Positions 9,867 through 19,240 of a stretch of DNA of 64,000 nt are shown here, in pieces. The DNA is taken from positions 1,738,501 to 1,802,500 of the forward strand of contig NW_026960607.1 of assembly GCF_021018805.1 (NCBI RefSeq), given 5' to 3'. Origin of the DNA: Prinia subflava. Its lineage: Eukaryota; Chordata; Aves; Passeriformes; Cisticolidae. A model generated the notes under the pieces. That model searched no databases. It was given only the letters and a program-made list of their open reading frames with translations, and was not told the origin of the DNA. The position numbers and the translations under genes were made by a program. Position 1 is the stretch's first letter. Each line of letters starts with the position of its first letter.

Positions 9867-11196
9867 CCCAGCCAACAGAGTGTCACATTTGTGACACAAT
9901 GACAGGGGCTTCTGGGAAATTATTTAAATGGAAAATAAACAATCTCCAGTTCTTGTCTACAGAGTTTGGAATGTGGGGCTGGCATTTCTTTTATAGTTTA
10001 AGCTTCTTGCCCAGTGTAAGGCACCAGTGAGATGTGGATACAATTTACAACAGGGAGAGTGAGCTTGCCAGCAGCTAAAGGAACCTGTACCAAGCTCTGC
10101 TAGCAAGGTCTTTCTCTCAGCAAATTGCACCTTTACTAGAAGTCTCTGCAGGCACAAATGCCTATGATCCTACTTTGAGATGTCCTGGATTGTATTAATA
10201 TGTCACCAGAAGACTGGCGTAAGACCAAGGTCTTTGATACTTCCTGGAATTTTTCATTTCTGCAAGTCTGAGCTGCCATCCATTCATGCAGCCATGTGGG
10301 CTTTTGCAAATATCTCTCTGTATCCTTAATTTTGTTATTTAGTTTTGACAATTAAAACAGTGGCATTTTCTGCCCATATACAGACCCACCTTAGAAACAT
10401 CATTTCCAAGACAATGGAGAGGTTATCACTTTTCACTAGTTACTGTGATTAAAGTCATCCATAGCAGCATTTTAGAGCATTTATCAGCAATAACAACCTC
10501 TATACAGATGTGTGTAAATAACTTCATTTTGGAAAAGGGCCACTGTATGTGGAGGAATTTCTTATTGCATTAAGGGTAACCTACCTAGCCCAGACCTAAT
10601 ATTTAATTGACATGGGTCTGCCACACTGAGAGTTTTATTCCAAGAAAAGATTCTTGCTGATATTTTTAAGTCATACAGGGGCCAGGGCACTGCAGTTGGG
10701 GGTGTGCGTGTGGTTCCCAGTCCTATGTGTGTGGCTGTGTGGTAGACACACACAACTGGATGCTGAGAAAGTTATGTGCCTTTACTGTTACACTTTTCAA
10801 TGCGGCACAGACCTAACTGGCACACAAGTCTGAAATTATAGAGGTTCTTTAGTAAACTCTTGAGGCCCTTCAGCTAAATTATTGCATACACAGGGCAATA
10901 TACAGTCATGCTTGGAGAGGGCTGAATTGATCACGTTTGGGTAAAAGCAAGACTTAAGCTGCTGTGTGGTTCAGGGCAAACTTCTTTGAATTCATCTTCT
11001 GTCCCCTTTGTTACTTGTGGAGGAAAGAGGCGCAGACACCTTTAACCTGAAATAATCACTTTCAATTGCAATCAGTCATGAGTGCTTAGATTCCTTTAAA
11101 TTCCCCCTCCTACAATGTTAATCCTGTCCTAGTCATGGCATCTATGTGTAACCTCTTTGCCCTGTATCCCAGCAACCAATAAACGTGAAAGCCAAT

Positions 11197-11726
11197 TGTT
11201 GCAGCCATGAGGCCTAGTAGGCCTCTCTGGCGGTCAGTCGCATAAAGACAAAGAAATGCCTAATCATGGTGACTAGGCCAAATAACCCCTCTTCCGTGCT
11301 CGGACCCTCTCTCATCTCCCTGTAAGACAATAGGTCACTTTCTACCCCGACTCATACCATTGGACCATTTCTCAAAACCTCGGTACCCTATAAAAACCCC
11401 ACTTTTGCCCAGCTCAGTAGAAGAGCTGTCCCTGAAACCCTTCACGGAGGATGCCAATAAAGATTCATCTGTGGAACTTCATACGGCGCTTCTCCTCTCT
11501 CTCCCTGCGTCTGCCAAGGTGCTTAGCAAGCTTTTGAGCTGAGATTCACTGCAAAAGAGCTGAACACTGCTAAGAGCTGAATATCACTGATAACTAAGCT
11601 TGCTAAGTATTGCCTGTGACTGGGAGCTTTGCCTGGGTTACTTTGGGCAGGAGGTACTTAAGTGTACCCCCTATCCACGAACCCCTAAGGCAGCCGAGAT
11701 CTGACTGAAGCTACCAGGAGAAAACA
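11197..11726 (+). repeat. Solo LTR with promoter and poly(A) signal
   Basis: Begins TGTTGCAGCC and ends GAGAAAACA. GCCAAT precedes it (11191-11196) and recurs at 11730-11735; the shared flank can be extended to AAAGCCAAT, so the 3' edge is uncertain by three bases. It contains TATAAAAA at 11389-11396 and AATAAA at 11456-11461, the expected order. Near its 5' end the inverted repeat GGCCTA-G-TAGGCC (11211-11223) also occurs in the ERV-A LTR, although the rest of the sequence is different. Confidence 0.75.
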
Positions 11727-13789
11727 AAAGCCAATCTTTAAAAATTATATCCATCTTACAGTTCTATAGGGATAGGGAAGAATTAGTCATACTCAAATCT
11801 GTTTTCTCCTATTCTTTTTTCTTTTACGTTCCAAATAATACGGGACTCTTTTGTTAAAATAGCATAATATAAGTATTATCAGTGCATTGAAAACATTCAG
11901 TTGTTCAAAATTTAGAGTTTAAATAAGTTTTAGCCTGCAAAGACCTTCATATTTTTGTTTATGCAAAACTTAATTTTTCGTTTTGTGTTATATTTAAATG
12001 TCCTACATCTGGAATTTTCCTTCTTCCTTTGGAAAAAGAAAACTACTAGATGTGCTTAAGGGATGGTTAGCTTTGACAAACAGAACTCAAAGGAGGAAGT
12101 GGAAGGAAGTGAACTGGGCCACATTCTGCATTGCTATGTTCTTAGCAGAGTTTCATAAGCATATGAGATCTGTTGCATTTGCTGACTGGTTATTTGAACT
12201 GTTGGCAGAATACTGCTTAATGAGTGCTGGAATAAATAAAAGATACAAGATGGGTAAAGAAAATGAAAGAGATGTAGAACTTGGTGAGGCCAGGCAGAGC
12301 TCAGATGTACATGGAAGTGTGGGAGGAATTCTCTGTGTGTCTCCATTGTTCCTCCTTTCTCAACAGAGGGAACTCTTAAGCATTGATGCATTTGCATTTA
12401 CTGCAACAGCAAACTAGCAGCTATGCTGAAAGTTTGCAAAGAGTTTAGCAAGGGGCTCTTCAAGCCATACAAATATTTCTGGAATAAGAGCTTTGTATAC
12501 AAAACTATATTGAATGGTAATTGTACGGCCTCCAAATAAATACAAACACCAAGCAAATCTAGATAATCTATATAAACAAATTTTTTATTTCTAAGAATAA
12601 AATTCTTCAAAGCATTTATGCCTAATCAAACAAAAATTGGGCTTTGAAAAATCTCCACTATCAATAGTGTTGAATTTGCTTTATGATCTGGGTAACCTAC
12701 AACTCAGTAGGACATTTTCACGACAGTACCTGCCTTGATGAAAAACAGCAAGCTTCTCCACTAAATATAGAGCTTTGCTTCTGCTGCAATCATTAAAATA
12801 CCACATATTCCGATTTCTCAGTCCATATAAGAGTGCACAACTGAATTACAACTTTTTAAGGAGAAGTTAAGCATCCAAGTTGCCTGAGTGCTTTTGTTGC
12901 TTCAGTGTAGTTTGCAAAAAGCTGATTTGATATGGCAGAGATGCTGGAATTACAGGATCTGTGGCATCAAAAGGGGATTCTCCAGAGGTCTGACATTCTT
13001 AAGGTACTTTTGAATAACCTCTCCAATAATTACCCACCAACAGTCTTTATTCTTTTTTAGGTTAATGGATTAGCATCTCTGACTGTTCATTGACATTAGG
13101 AGAGTGCACATCAGACCATTCAAAGACGTGGTTAAATCAATGGGTCCATTCAAATATTTTAAGTGAAGCTCTAGAATGCCATGTGCTTGCTAGTTTTGCA
13201 GTAGTTGGATGAAGAATGAATGAAGTCGGATAAAGAGAGTAAAGAGAGACATGAAGTAGATAAAGAGAAACTGAGGAGAAATTTACAGTTAAAAAAATCT
13301 AAAACATTTACACACTGATAAAGGCTACATGAAAACTCTTTCATTGTACAGCTGTTGAATGGAAAGGCATATGCTTCTTTCCCTAAATCAAAAGTCTGGA
13401 TATAACATTAATTTTCAATTGCTCATCTAAAATATGTAATCACCTTATTGTTTGCTTCTCTTTTGCTGCAGTGTCTTGTTACAATATGGAACCCTGAAAC
13501 TAAGACAATTTTATCTTTATGATGCTTCTTTCCTTTGTGACTCCCCTACAGTGTTGTGTGTGTTCAGACTAAAATAATTTTAGAAGACAAAAACTGATAA
13601 TGACTAAGTTTTGATCAGGTTCTGCCATTAATGGTAGAATAAGCCACATCCCTTGATTTTTACATTTTCTTTTTTTTTTCTTTTATTGTTATTTATCTTT
13701 TGTCACCTTACAAAACAGATTGACAAATGTTTGCCTGTAAGAACTTAACAATGCCTGCAAAACATACAAATAATTTATAGGCTCCTTTG

Positions 13790-14214
13790 TGTAGTCGTGC
13801 ATTTCTGTACCCGAGCAGGTGTTTCCATATAAGGAAGTGAAGCTAGAATTTTCTATAGCCTGCTCGCTGTAATTGGCTCGGTCCCAGCACAGACACAGTG
13901 ATAGGACTGTAGAAGTGCACCTCAAAGTCTAGTGTCCATCTCATTGGGCCAAGAGCCAAAAAAGCCCACCTAGACCATCGAGTACTAAAGGGCCTGCATA
14001 AGGGTACACGAGGCTTTTTGGGAGTGCCTTAGCCTGTGTAGCTTTGCTTGGTACACTGTGCTCGGCTTATCTCTTTTCATTTTGTAACGTTTATTATTTT
14101 TCCTGTTATTAAAACTTTATTTTACAAAGCATATCCTGGGAAGCCGTCTCGCTATTTTATTAAGCCATTTCTCCGCTGGCTGGACCCTCGGAGTTATCGG
14201 GAGCTACCCCGATA
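13790..14214 (+). repeat. ERV-B 5' LTR
   Basis: Begins TGTAGTCGTGC and ends CCCCGATA, so the termini are TG...TA, as fixed by the exact target duplication. It is unlike the ERV-A/ERV-C LTRs. The end of U3/R holds ATTAAA-type poly(A) signals (GTTATTAAAACTTTATT, about 14104-14120). Confidence 0.92.
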
Positions 14215-14216
14215 AA

Positions 14217-14236
14217 TGGCACCTTCGAACAGGGAC
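14217..14236 (+). other. ERV-B primer binding site, lysine-like with a two-base insertion
   Basis: TGGCACCTTCGAACAGGGAC follows the LTR by two bases. Compared with the tRNA-Lys3 site in ERV-A it has G to A at position 5 and an extra TT in the middle. It may use a variant lysine tRNA or another tRNA. Confidence 0.6.
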
Positions 14237-14585
14237 TCTACATTAGGGTAACTGAATCGAAGTTTGCTGACAGTGCCCTCACGTTCAGCTAGGCCATTTT
14301 GCTCTTGGTTTCGTTTTTTTAAAAGCGAGCTCGTGGTGGTTTTTTTGGTCGTGAAAATAAAACCACATTTTTGGGTCAAAAAGGCTGAGAGGGAGCCTTT
14401 TGACTGAACCCCTATACCGGTGAGAGGGGGTCTTTGCCGGACACCGATTCTGGTACAAGGTGGATTACTCTTCAAAGAGAGAAGCTACAGTCTAGCAGAG
14501 CTGGAGACAGAACAGCTAATCACCGAGTAACCTGAGAGAGTCGGAGACAACCAAGAGCAGCCGGGAGATCACAAGAGCCATTCTG

Positions 14586-14591
14586 GTGAGT
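14586..14591 (+). other. ERV-B probable splice donor
   Basis: CATTCTG followed by GTGAGT lies ten bases before the gag-like ATG (14596), the usual place for a retroviral leader donor. Confidence 0.55.
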
Positions 14592-14595
14592 GACA

Positions 14596-15918
14596 ATGGG
14601 GACCCGGCAATCCGTAGAACAGCGAGACACCTTTTGTTATTTTAATTATAAACTGACTATTCAAGACTATAAGTTTGAGAGGAAAGAACTTAAAAAACTT
14701 GTGAAATGGGTCTATAAGAAGTATCCGGACACTAATACAGCTGAAACAGTAACAGTGGAATTTTGGGACAAAATAGGATTGAAGTTGTATAATTCAAAGA
14801 AAAAATCTGTGTTAAAATTAAGACCCATCTTTAAAACTGTGTTAGACTTTGTAACAGAAGAAGGCGAAAGGCTCAGCAGTGAAAAAACACTTGAAACTGC
14901 AGAAAGAGAAACCTTGAGAAAAGCCTCTAAAAGCAACCATAAAAAAGGAGCCCAGAAAGTAAAATGCAAAAAGGCTCCTGCTCACCTTAGACATGAAGAT
15001 AAAAATCCAAGTTCTGATGCCCCAAGTCCCAGAAAAAACCGGTTTGATTTACTCCCGAGAAGCAGGCAGGGAAGGGCTCAAAGCCCTCCCCCGAGCCGTC
15101 CTCAGACCCCCGGAGTGGGACCTGTGCCAGCCGTGGCCAAGCAGGCTAAGGTTCCATTCCAACCACCCTCCCCACCCCCTCAGTCACCCAGTACGAGATT
15201 CGGGAGATCCCGGTCCGTTAATTTTGAGCGCGCGAGTTTTGAACAAAGCCCTGAAAGCGCGGGCTCACAGAACAAAGAAAAACGTGGAATCCTCCCCATC
15301 TCTGAGGCAGAGGCTGCAGCACCACGTGGGCGGGCTCAGTACAGCCCGACGCTGCGGCACGAACCATCTGATGTGTCGCTCAGCTCCTCCCACTCCAGCA
15401 CGGGAGGCTCCCCCTCCATGGGCAGTCCCAAGCCTCGGGCACCGCCCCGGGTTGCCACCCACAGCCTGGACAGACACGCCCTGGCTGTGAGGAGCGTGGG
15501 AACCGGATGTGACATCCCGGAACTTGCCCTCCCCAAGATGGCGGCGCCCATGCCGGAGAAATGTAAACAAACTCCGATGAAAAATCAGAAGGTTTCCCAC
15601 ACGTCCTGCAGTTTCTCTGATGATTCAGAGGATTCATCAGCCAGCATAGACCCCTGGCACAACATAAGGAAAGAAACCAGCACCCCAGAGCCAGCCCGGC
15701 TCTGGCGACAAGAGACCAAAACAAAACAAAAACAAGGACAGAGCAAGACTGAAGCAGTGAAAGTTTATCATCGTCTAAAACCCTCCAAGAAAACAGAACA
15801 GAGACAGCTAACAGTTCAATTCCAGCAGCCAAGATACAAAGTAGACTTCGTCCAAAAGAAGACTGTCATGAAAACCACCACAAGAATCCACCAAAGCAGC
15901 AGGCTCAAAATACCTTAA
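14596..15918 (+). CDS. ERV-B gag-matrix-like protein with proline-rich and basic tail, 440 aa
   Basis: A single uninterrupted frame. The ATG at 14596 is chosen over the GTG six bases earlier because it gives the N-myristoylation pattern MGTRQS. Residues of about 10-95 look like a betaretroviral matrix fold (charged helices, FWDKIGLKLYN, LRPIFKTVLDFV). From about 100 to 320 the protein is low-complexity, rich in Pro, Ser and Arg; from about 350 to the end it is Lys/Gln-rich and basic. I see no major homology region, zinc knuckle or obvious late domain, so it cannot by itself assemble as a normal Gag. It may reach membranes through the myristate and bind RNA through the basic tail, or join helper Gag; this is inference. 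An intact 440-codon frame in an element lacking all enzymes is notable. The peptide MAAPM (from about 15538) recurs in ERV-A and ERV-C gag. Confidence 0.7.
   Translation: MGTRQSVEQRDTFCYFNYKLTIQDYKFERKELKKLVKWVYKKYPDTNTAETVTVEFWDKIGLKLYNSKKKSVLKLRPIFKTVLDFVTEEGERLSSEKTLETAERETLRKASKSNHKKGAQKVKCKKAPAHLRHEDKNPSSDAPSPRKNRFDLLPRSRQGRAQSPPPSRPQTPGVGPVPAVAKQAKVPFQPPSPPPQSPSTRFGRSRSVNFERASFEQSPESAGSQNKEKRGILPISEAEAAAPRGRAQYSPTLRHEPSDVSLSSSHSSTGGSPSMGSPKPRAPPRVATHSLDRHALAVRSVGTGCDIPELALPKMAAPMPEKCKQTPMKNQKVSHTSCSFSDDSEDSSASIDPWHNIRKETSTPEPARLWRQETKTKQKQGQSKTEAVKVYHRLKPSKKTEQRQLTVQFQQPRYKVDFVQKKTVMKTTTRIHQSSRLKIP
15535..15545 (+). promoter_or_regulatory. YY1-type site inside the ERV-B open frame
   Basis: AAGATGGCGGC matches the activating YY1 consensus exactly. 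ACCGGATGTGAC, which is ETS-like, lies 25 bases upstream. The site overlaps codons of the MAAPM peptide. Confidence 0.4.
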
Positions 15919-17220
15919 AACCCTGACCTATTCTTTTATTTTGCAGTTTTAACAAGAAACCCAGAACTTTATAAGTTAATTTTTTCATTAAGATCTGAAA
16001 AAGACTACCAAGTAATTCCAAAACAAAAGGTTTTTCTTTTCTGTTTTGTCAATTAAGCAAGAAGATTGTAATAACTTGCCCAAAAAATTTATATTCCAAA
16101 CTAATTATAAAAGCGAATTCCTAAATAATTTTTCCTTTACAGGAAAAGATTCTGCAAAAATATTTTGCTTGCTCATATCTTTAATTGAAATAGTTAATTC
16201 AAAATTCAAAAGTTTTTAAAAAATGGCCCGTATAAATATTACAAAAAAAAAAATTATTAAATTCATCTCTATAATTAAATTGAAAACCTTTCAAAATTCA
16301 TACTCCTCTAAAAACAATTCGTTTTATAAATAAGTCAAGAAAATCTAAAATCTCATAACCATGTAGTAGAATCCTAACACCAAAAAATAAAAATCAGATT
16401 TTAAGAAACTCTAAAAACTATATCTCAAAACCAAAAAAGAACAACTGTCTACATGTTTTTCAAAGTTCATATTTTATGTTTACAAATTTTTATGTTGCAA
16501 GTTTAGTAGAGGAAGCAGATACCTCTCAAGAAAAAGTTGTAATCAATTGTAAAATTCACATTAAAATACTAATCTTTTTCCTTTTTTCTCAACAGCAACT
16601 GTATTGTGTCACATGTTAAAGCAAACACTAAACTCCTAAGTTTTATAGCAAATAGCAATGTAACAGCAAACTTTTAACCATACATCAAAATACATCAGCT
16701 CTTGTAAAAAGTGTCGCATATATCTCAAAGTCAAATTAAGACAATTGTGCAACCATGCCCAAACTACCAAACACTAACTACACCATCAATAGCAGCAAAA
16801 GTTAACCCTCAAAATTAAAAACAAGTATCATGCAATATCAACCATTTAAACAATTCAAACAAATTCACTTGTCTAACCACACACTTTTTAAAGTATGTTC
16901 TACCTCAACACATAAAGGAGAAAAAGACCAAAAAAGACAATTAAAACATCTCTTGTAAACATTTCTCATTCCTAAATGTACAGTTCTTAAAATTACAGAA
17001 GTTTTTCAACATATCAAATTTACCACATATTATAACTAATTCATTCAAAAGCCAATCTATTGTTAAAAGCACACAAATAGCTAAAAATGCTCTTTAAAAG
17101 ATAAAAATGGGAAAGGGTGTAGTGCTTTCTATTATAGAAAGGTTGAACAAAGTTATATGTATGTTTTTTAATCTCTCATATTCATAAAAATTCTGAAAAC
17201 AAGACAAATTTTAGAGCCTG
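15919..17220 (+). other. ERV-B AT-rich, G-poor non-coding interior
   Basis: A long A- and C-rich, G-poor stretch with no open frame of note and no recognisable viral gene. It is part of the element because it lies inside the LTRs. Its strand bias is the opposite of the C-poor ERV-A interior. Confidence 0.6.
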
Positions 17221-17260
17221 TCCTTTATGGCAGGGAGAGAGGTTTTGTTTGTCTCCACAG

Positions 17261-17406
17261 GTACAGACTCTAAGAAAGTTCCTGCAAAAGAAGTTGAGTC
17301 ACAACTACAAAAGAAGGAAGGAGAGCAGAACACACCTCAAGAAGAGCATGCAAAAAGACCCAGAGTGACCACAGACTGTGTCTTCAAGAGGACTTCTGCA
17401 TTCTGA
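17261..17406 (+). CDS. Candidate terminal exon, 47 codons, NLS-like motif (hypothetical)
   Basis: A good acceptor (TTTTGTTTGTCTCCACAG, ending at 17260) is followed by an open stretch in one frame, 17263-17403, with TGA at 17404-17406. The product is highly charged (KKVPAKEVESQLQKKEGEQ) and includes HAKRPRV, similar to a nuclear localisation signal. GC content rises here against the AT-rich surroundings. There is no in-frame ATG, so it would need splicing from an upstream exon; the leader donor at 14585/14586 carries no ATG, so a donor inside the 440-codon frame or another start would be required. It could also be chance. Confidence 0.3.
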
Positions 17407-17845
17407 CACAGCCCAGCACTATAGACACTGAAATACCTTTGAAGCAGAGACTTAAGTTTTATAAAAGTTGCACTGTTAAAATTTTTGAAGTTATTATTGT
17501 CATGTCAAAATTGTTCGTTGTTGTGTGTTAAAAGTTATTATCAAATCTTTATGCAGAAGAAAAAGAAAATATAGTTCACTTGAAAAAATCTCCCCAAACA
17601 AAAAGTAAAATAAAATTCATATGTAATTTGAGACTAAAAATTAAATTTAAAAGATTGGCTAATAAAAAGAAAGTACCAAATTTAAAATTTTGTAATCCAT
17701 AAAAGTACAGCTTAACTATAAACCAAATTGTTAAATAACAATAAGTTATTGACACAATCACAATTATGAACAAAAGTGAGAATTTTTTCAAAGTAACTAT
17801 TTCTCTTTTTTTTTTCTTTTTTTAATATGATTTTACAGGGTGAGA

Positions 17846-18270
17846 TGTAGTCGTGCATTTCTGTACCCGAGCAGGTGTTTCCATATAAGGAAGTGAAGCT
17901 AGAATTTTCTATAGCCTGCTCGCTGTAATTGGCTCGGTCCCAGCACAGACACAGTGATAGGACTGTAGAAGTGCACCTCAAAGTCTAGTGTCCATCTCAT
18001 TGGGCCAAGAGCCAAAAAAGCCCACCTAGACCATCGAGTACTAAAGGGCCTGCATAAGGGTACACGAGGCTTTTTGGGAGTGCCTTAGCCTGTGTAGCTT
18101 TGCTTGGTACACTGTGCTCGGCTTATCTCTTTTCATTTTGTAACGTTTATTATTTTTCCTGTTATTAAAACTTTATTTTACAAAGCATATCCTGGGAAGC
18201 CGTCTCGCTATTTTATTAAGCCATTTCTCCGCTGGCTGGACCCTCGGAGTTATCGGGAGCTACCCCGATA
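17846..18270 (+). repeat. ERV-B 3' LTR
   Basis: A 425-bp copy of 13790-14214 with no mismatch seen, followed by the target duplication CCTTTG (18271-18276). The purine tract before it is poor (ACAGGGTGAGA). Confidence 0.92.
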
Positions 18271-18514
18271 CCTTTGTTATAATTTTTTTAAGACAGGAGT
18301 GCTAGAAAAGGTCTCCAGGTTGCCATACTAACAGCCCTTCCTGTTCACTGTCCCGGGTCATACACTCAGAGGATAATGCATATACAGAATTTGTCCCCAC
18401 ATTCATCATAGGCTGTCATAATCTATGAATCTTTACTTGTAAATTATATACAATCTTTCTTGAATCTTCATAGATTTTCAGCCCTTATTTTATCCTGTGT
18501 CAAGAAATTGAGAC

Positions 18515-18665
18515 AATCATCTTGAGGGAGATGATTCTCCCCCTCTCCTCTACCCTTATAAGACCCCACCTGGAGTACTGCATCCAGGTCTGGGGTCCTC
18601 AGGACAATAAAGATGTGGACAGGGTGAAGCAAGTCCAACGGAGGGCAACAAAGATGCTCAGTTAC
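18515..18665 (+). mobile_element. CR1 LINE fragment (+)
   Basis: The segment around ACCCCACCTGGAGTACTGC, CATCCAGGTCTGGGGTCCTC and GTCCAACGGAGGGCAACAAAG is the well-known 3' part of the avian CR1 reverse transcriptase region. It is 5'-truncated and old. Confidence 0.75.
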
Positions 18666-18954
18666 CTTGGCTGGAAGTAAGTCTTCTCTATATAGTAAAG
18701 AGGAGATACACTGTTTGTATCATGTAAATACAATGCAGAAGGCCAAATACTTTTTTTTCAGGCTGTAGACAACACTCTCAGCCTGTCTTATCATTCTAAA
18801 ATGCTGATACTCAAAAAATTATGAAGGAGATCATGAAGACAATTTCCCAGCATCCCATATAGCAATTTTTAAGATCAGACATATTTTTTCACATTGTCTT
18901 CCCCAAGGCAATTCTTGTATTTGTGTTTCTGGAGTATTAGAGTTTCTTTAGGTT

Positions 18955-19240
18955 GGGTGGGCAGGTGGGGAGGGGCTTTGGGGGCCATCTGATTCAACAG
19001 CCTTTTCAAAGCAGGGCCAGCTCAGTCAAGTTTTGAACTTCTCAAAGGATGGGGATTCCATAGCCCATCTGGGCAACCTATTGCAGGGCTTGACTGACCT
19101 CCTGCATAAAAGTTTTTTCATAAATATTCATAATTTCTGTTGTTGCAATATGCGTCCCTTGTGTCACGTCTTTTCATAGCACATCTCTCAGGAGCCCATG
19201 TCTGTCTTCTCCATACCCTCCCATCAGGTGGCTGAAGGCA
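18955..19240 (-). mobile_element. CR1 LINE fragment (-)
   Basis: GATTCAACAGCC, GGATGGGGATTCCATAGCCC and TCTGGGCAACCTATTGCAGG match the antisense of the CR1 3' region, followed by a diverged stretch with CATCAGGTGGCTGAAG. It is old and partial. Confidence 0.6.

Larger units (their letters stand above)
13790..18270 (+). mobile_element. ERV-B: young non-autonomous endogenous retrovirus
   Basis: Two 425-bp LTRs (13790-14214 and 17846-18270), with no difference seen by eye, flank a 3.6-kb interior. The target duplication CCTTTG is exact at 13784-13789 and 18271-18276. The interior has a primer site, a donor, one long open frame (14596-15918) resembling a gag matrix plus a proline-rich extension, then about 1.9 kb of AT-rich, G-poor sequence with a small exon-like island near 17261-17406. 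There is no capsid homology region, zinc knuckle, protease, polymerase, integrase or envelope. The element must be moved in trans, and the matching LTRs say this happened recently. Confidence 0.93.

Noticed and set aside
12001..12417. 138-codon open frame in intron 1
   Set aside because: No domain, no splice or promoter context, and AT-rich intronic surroundings; judged to be chance.
15919..17200. G-poor ERV-B interior as a product of cytidine-deaminase hypermutation
   Set aside because: The neighbouring gag-like frame and both LTRs are unaffected and the LTRs look identical, so a single hypermutation event on this copy does not fit.
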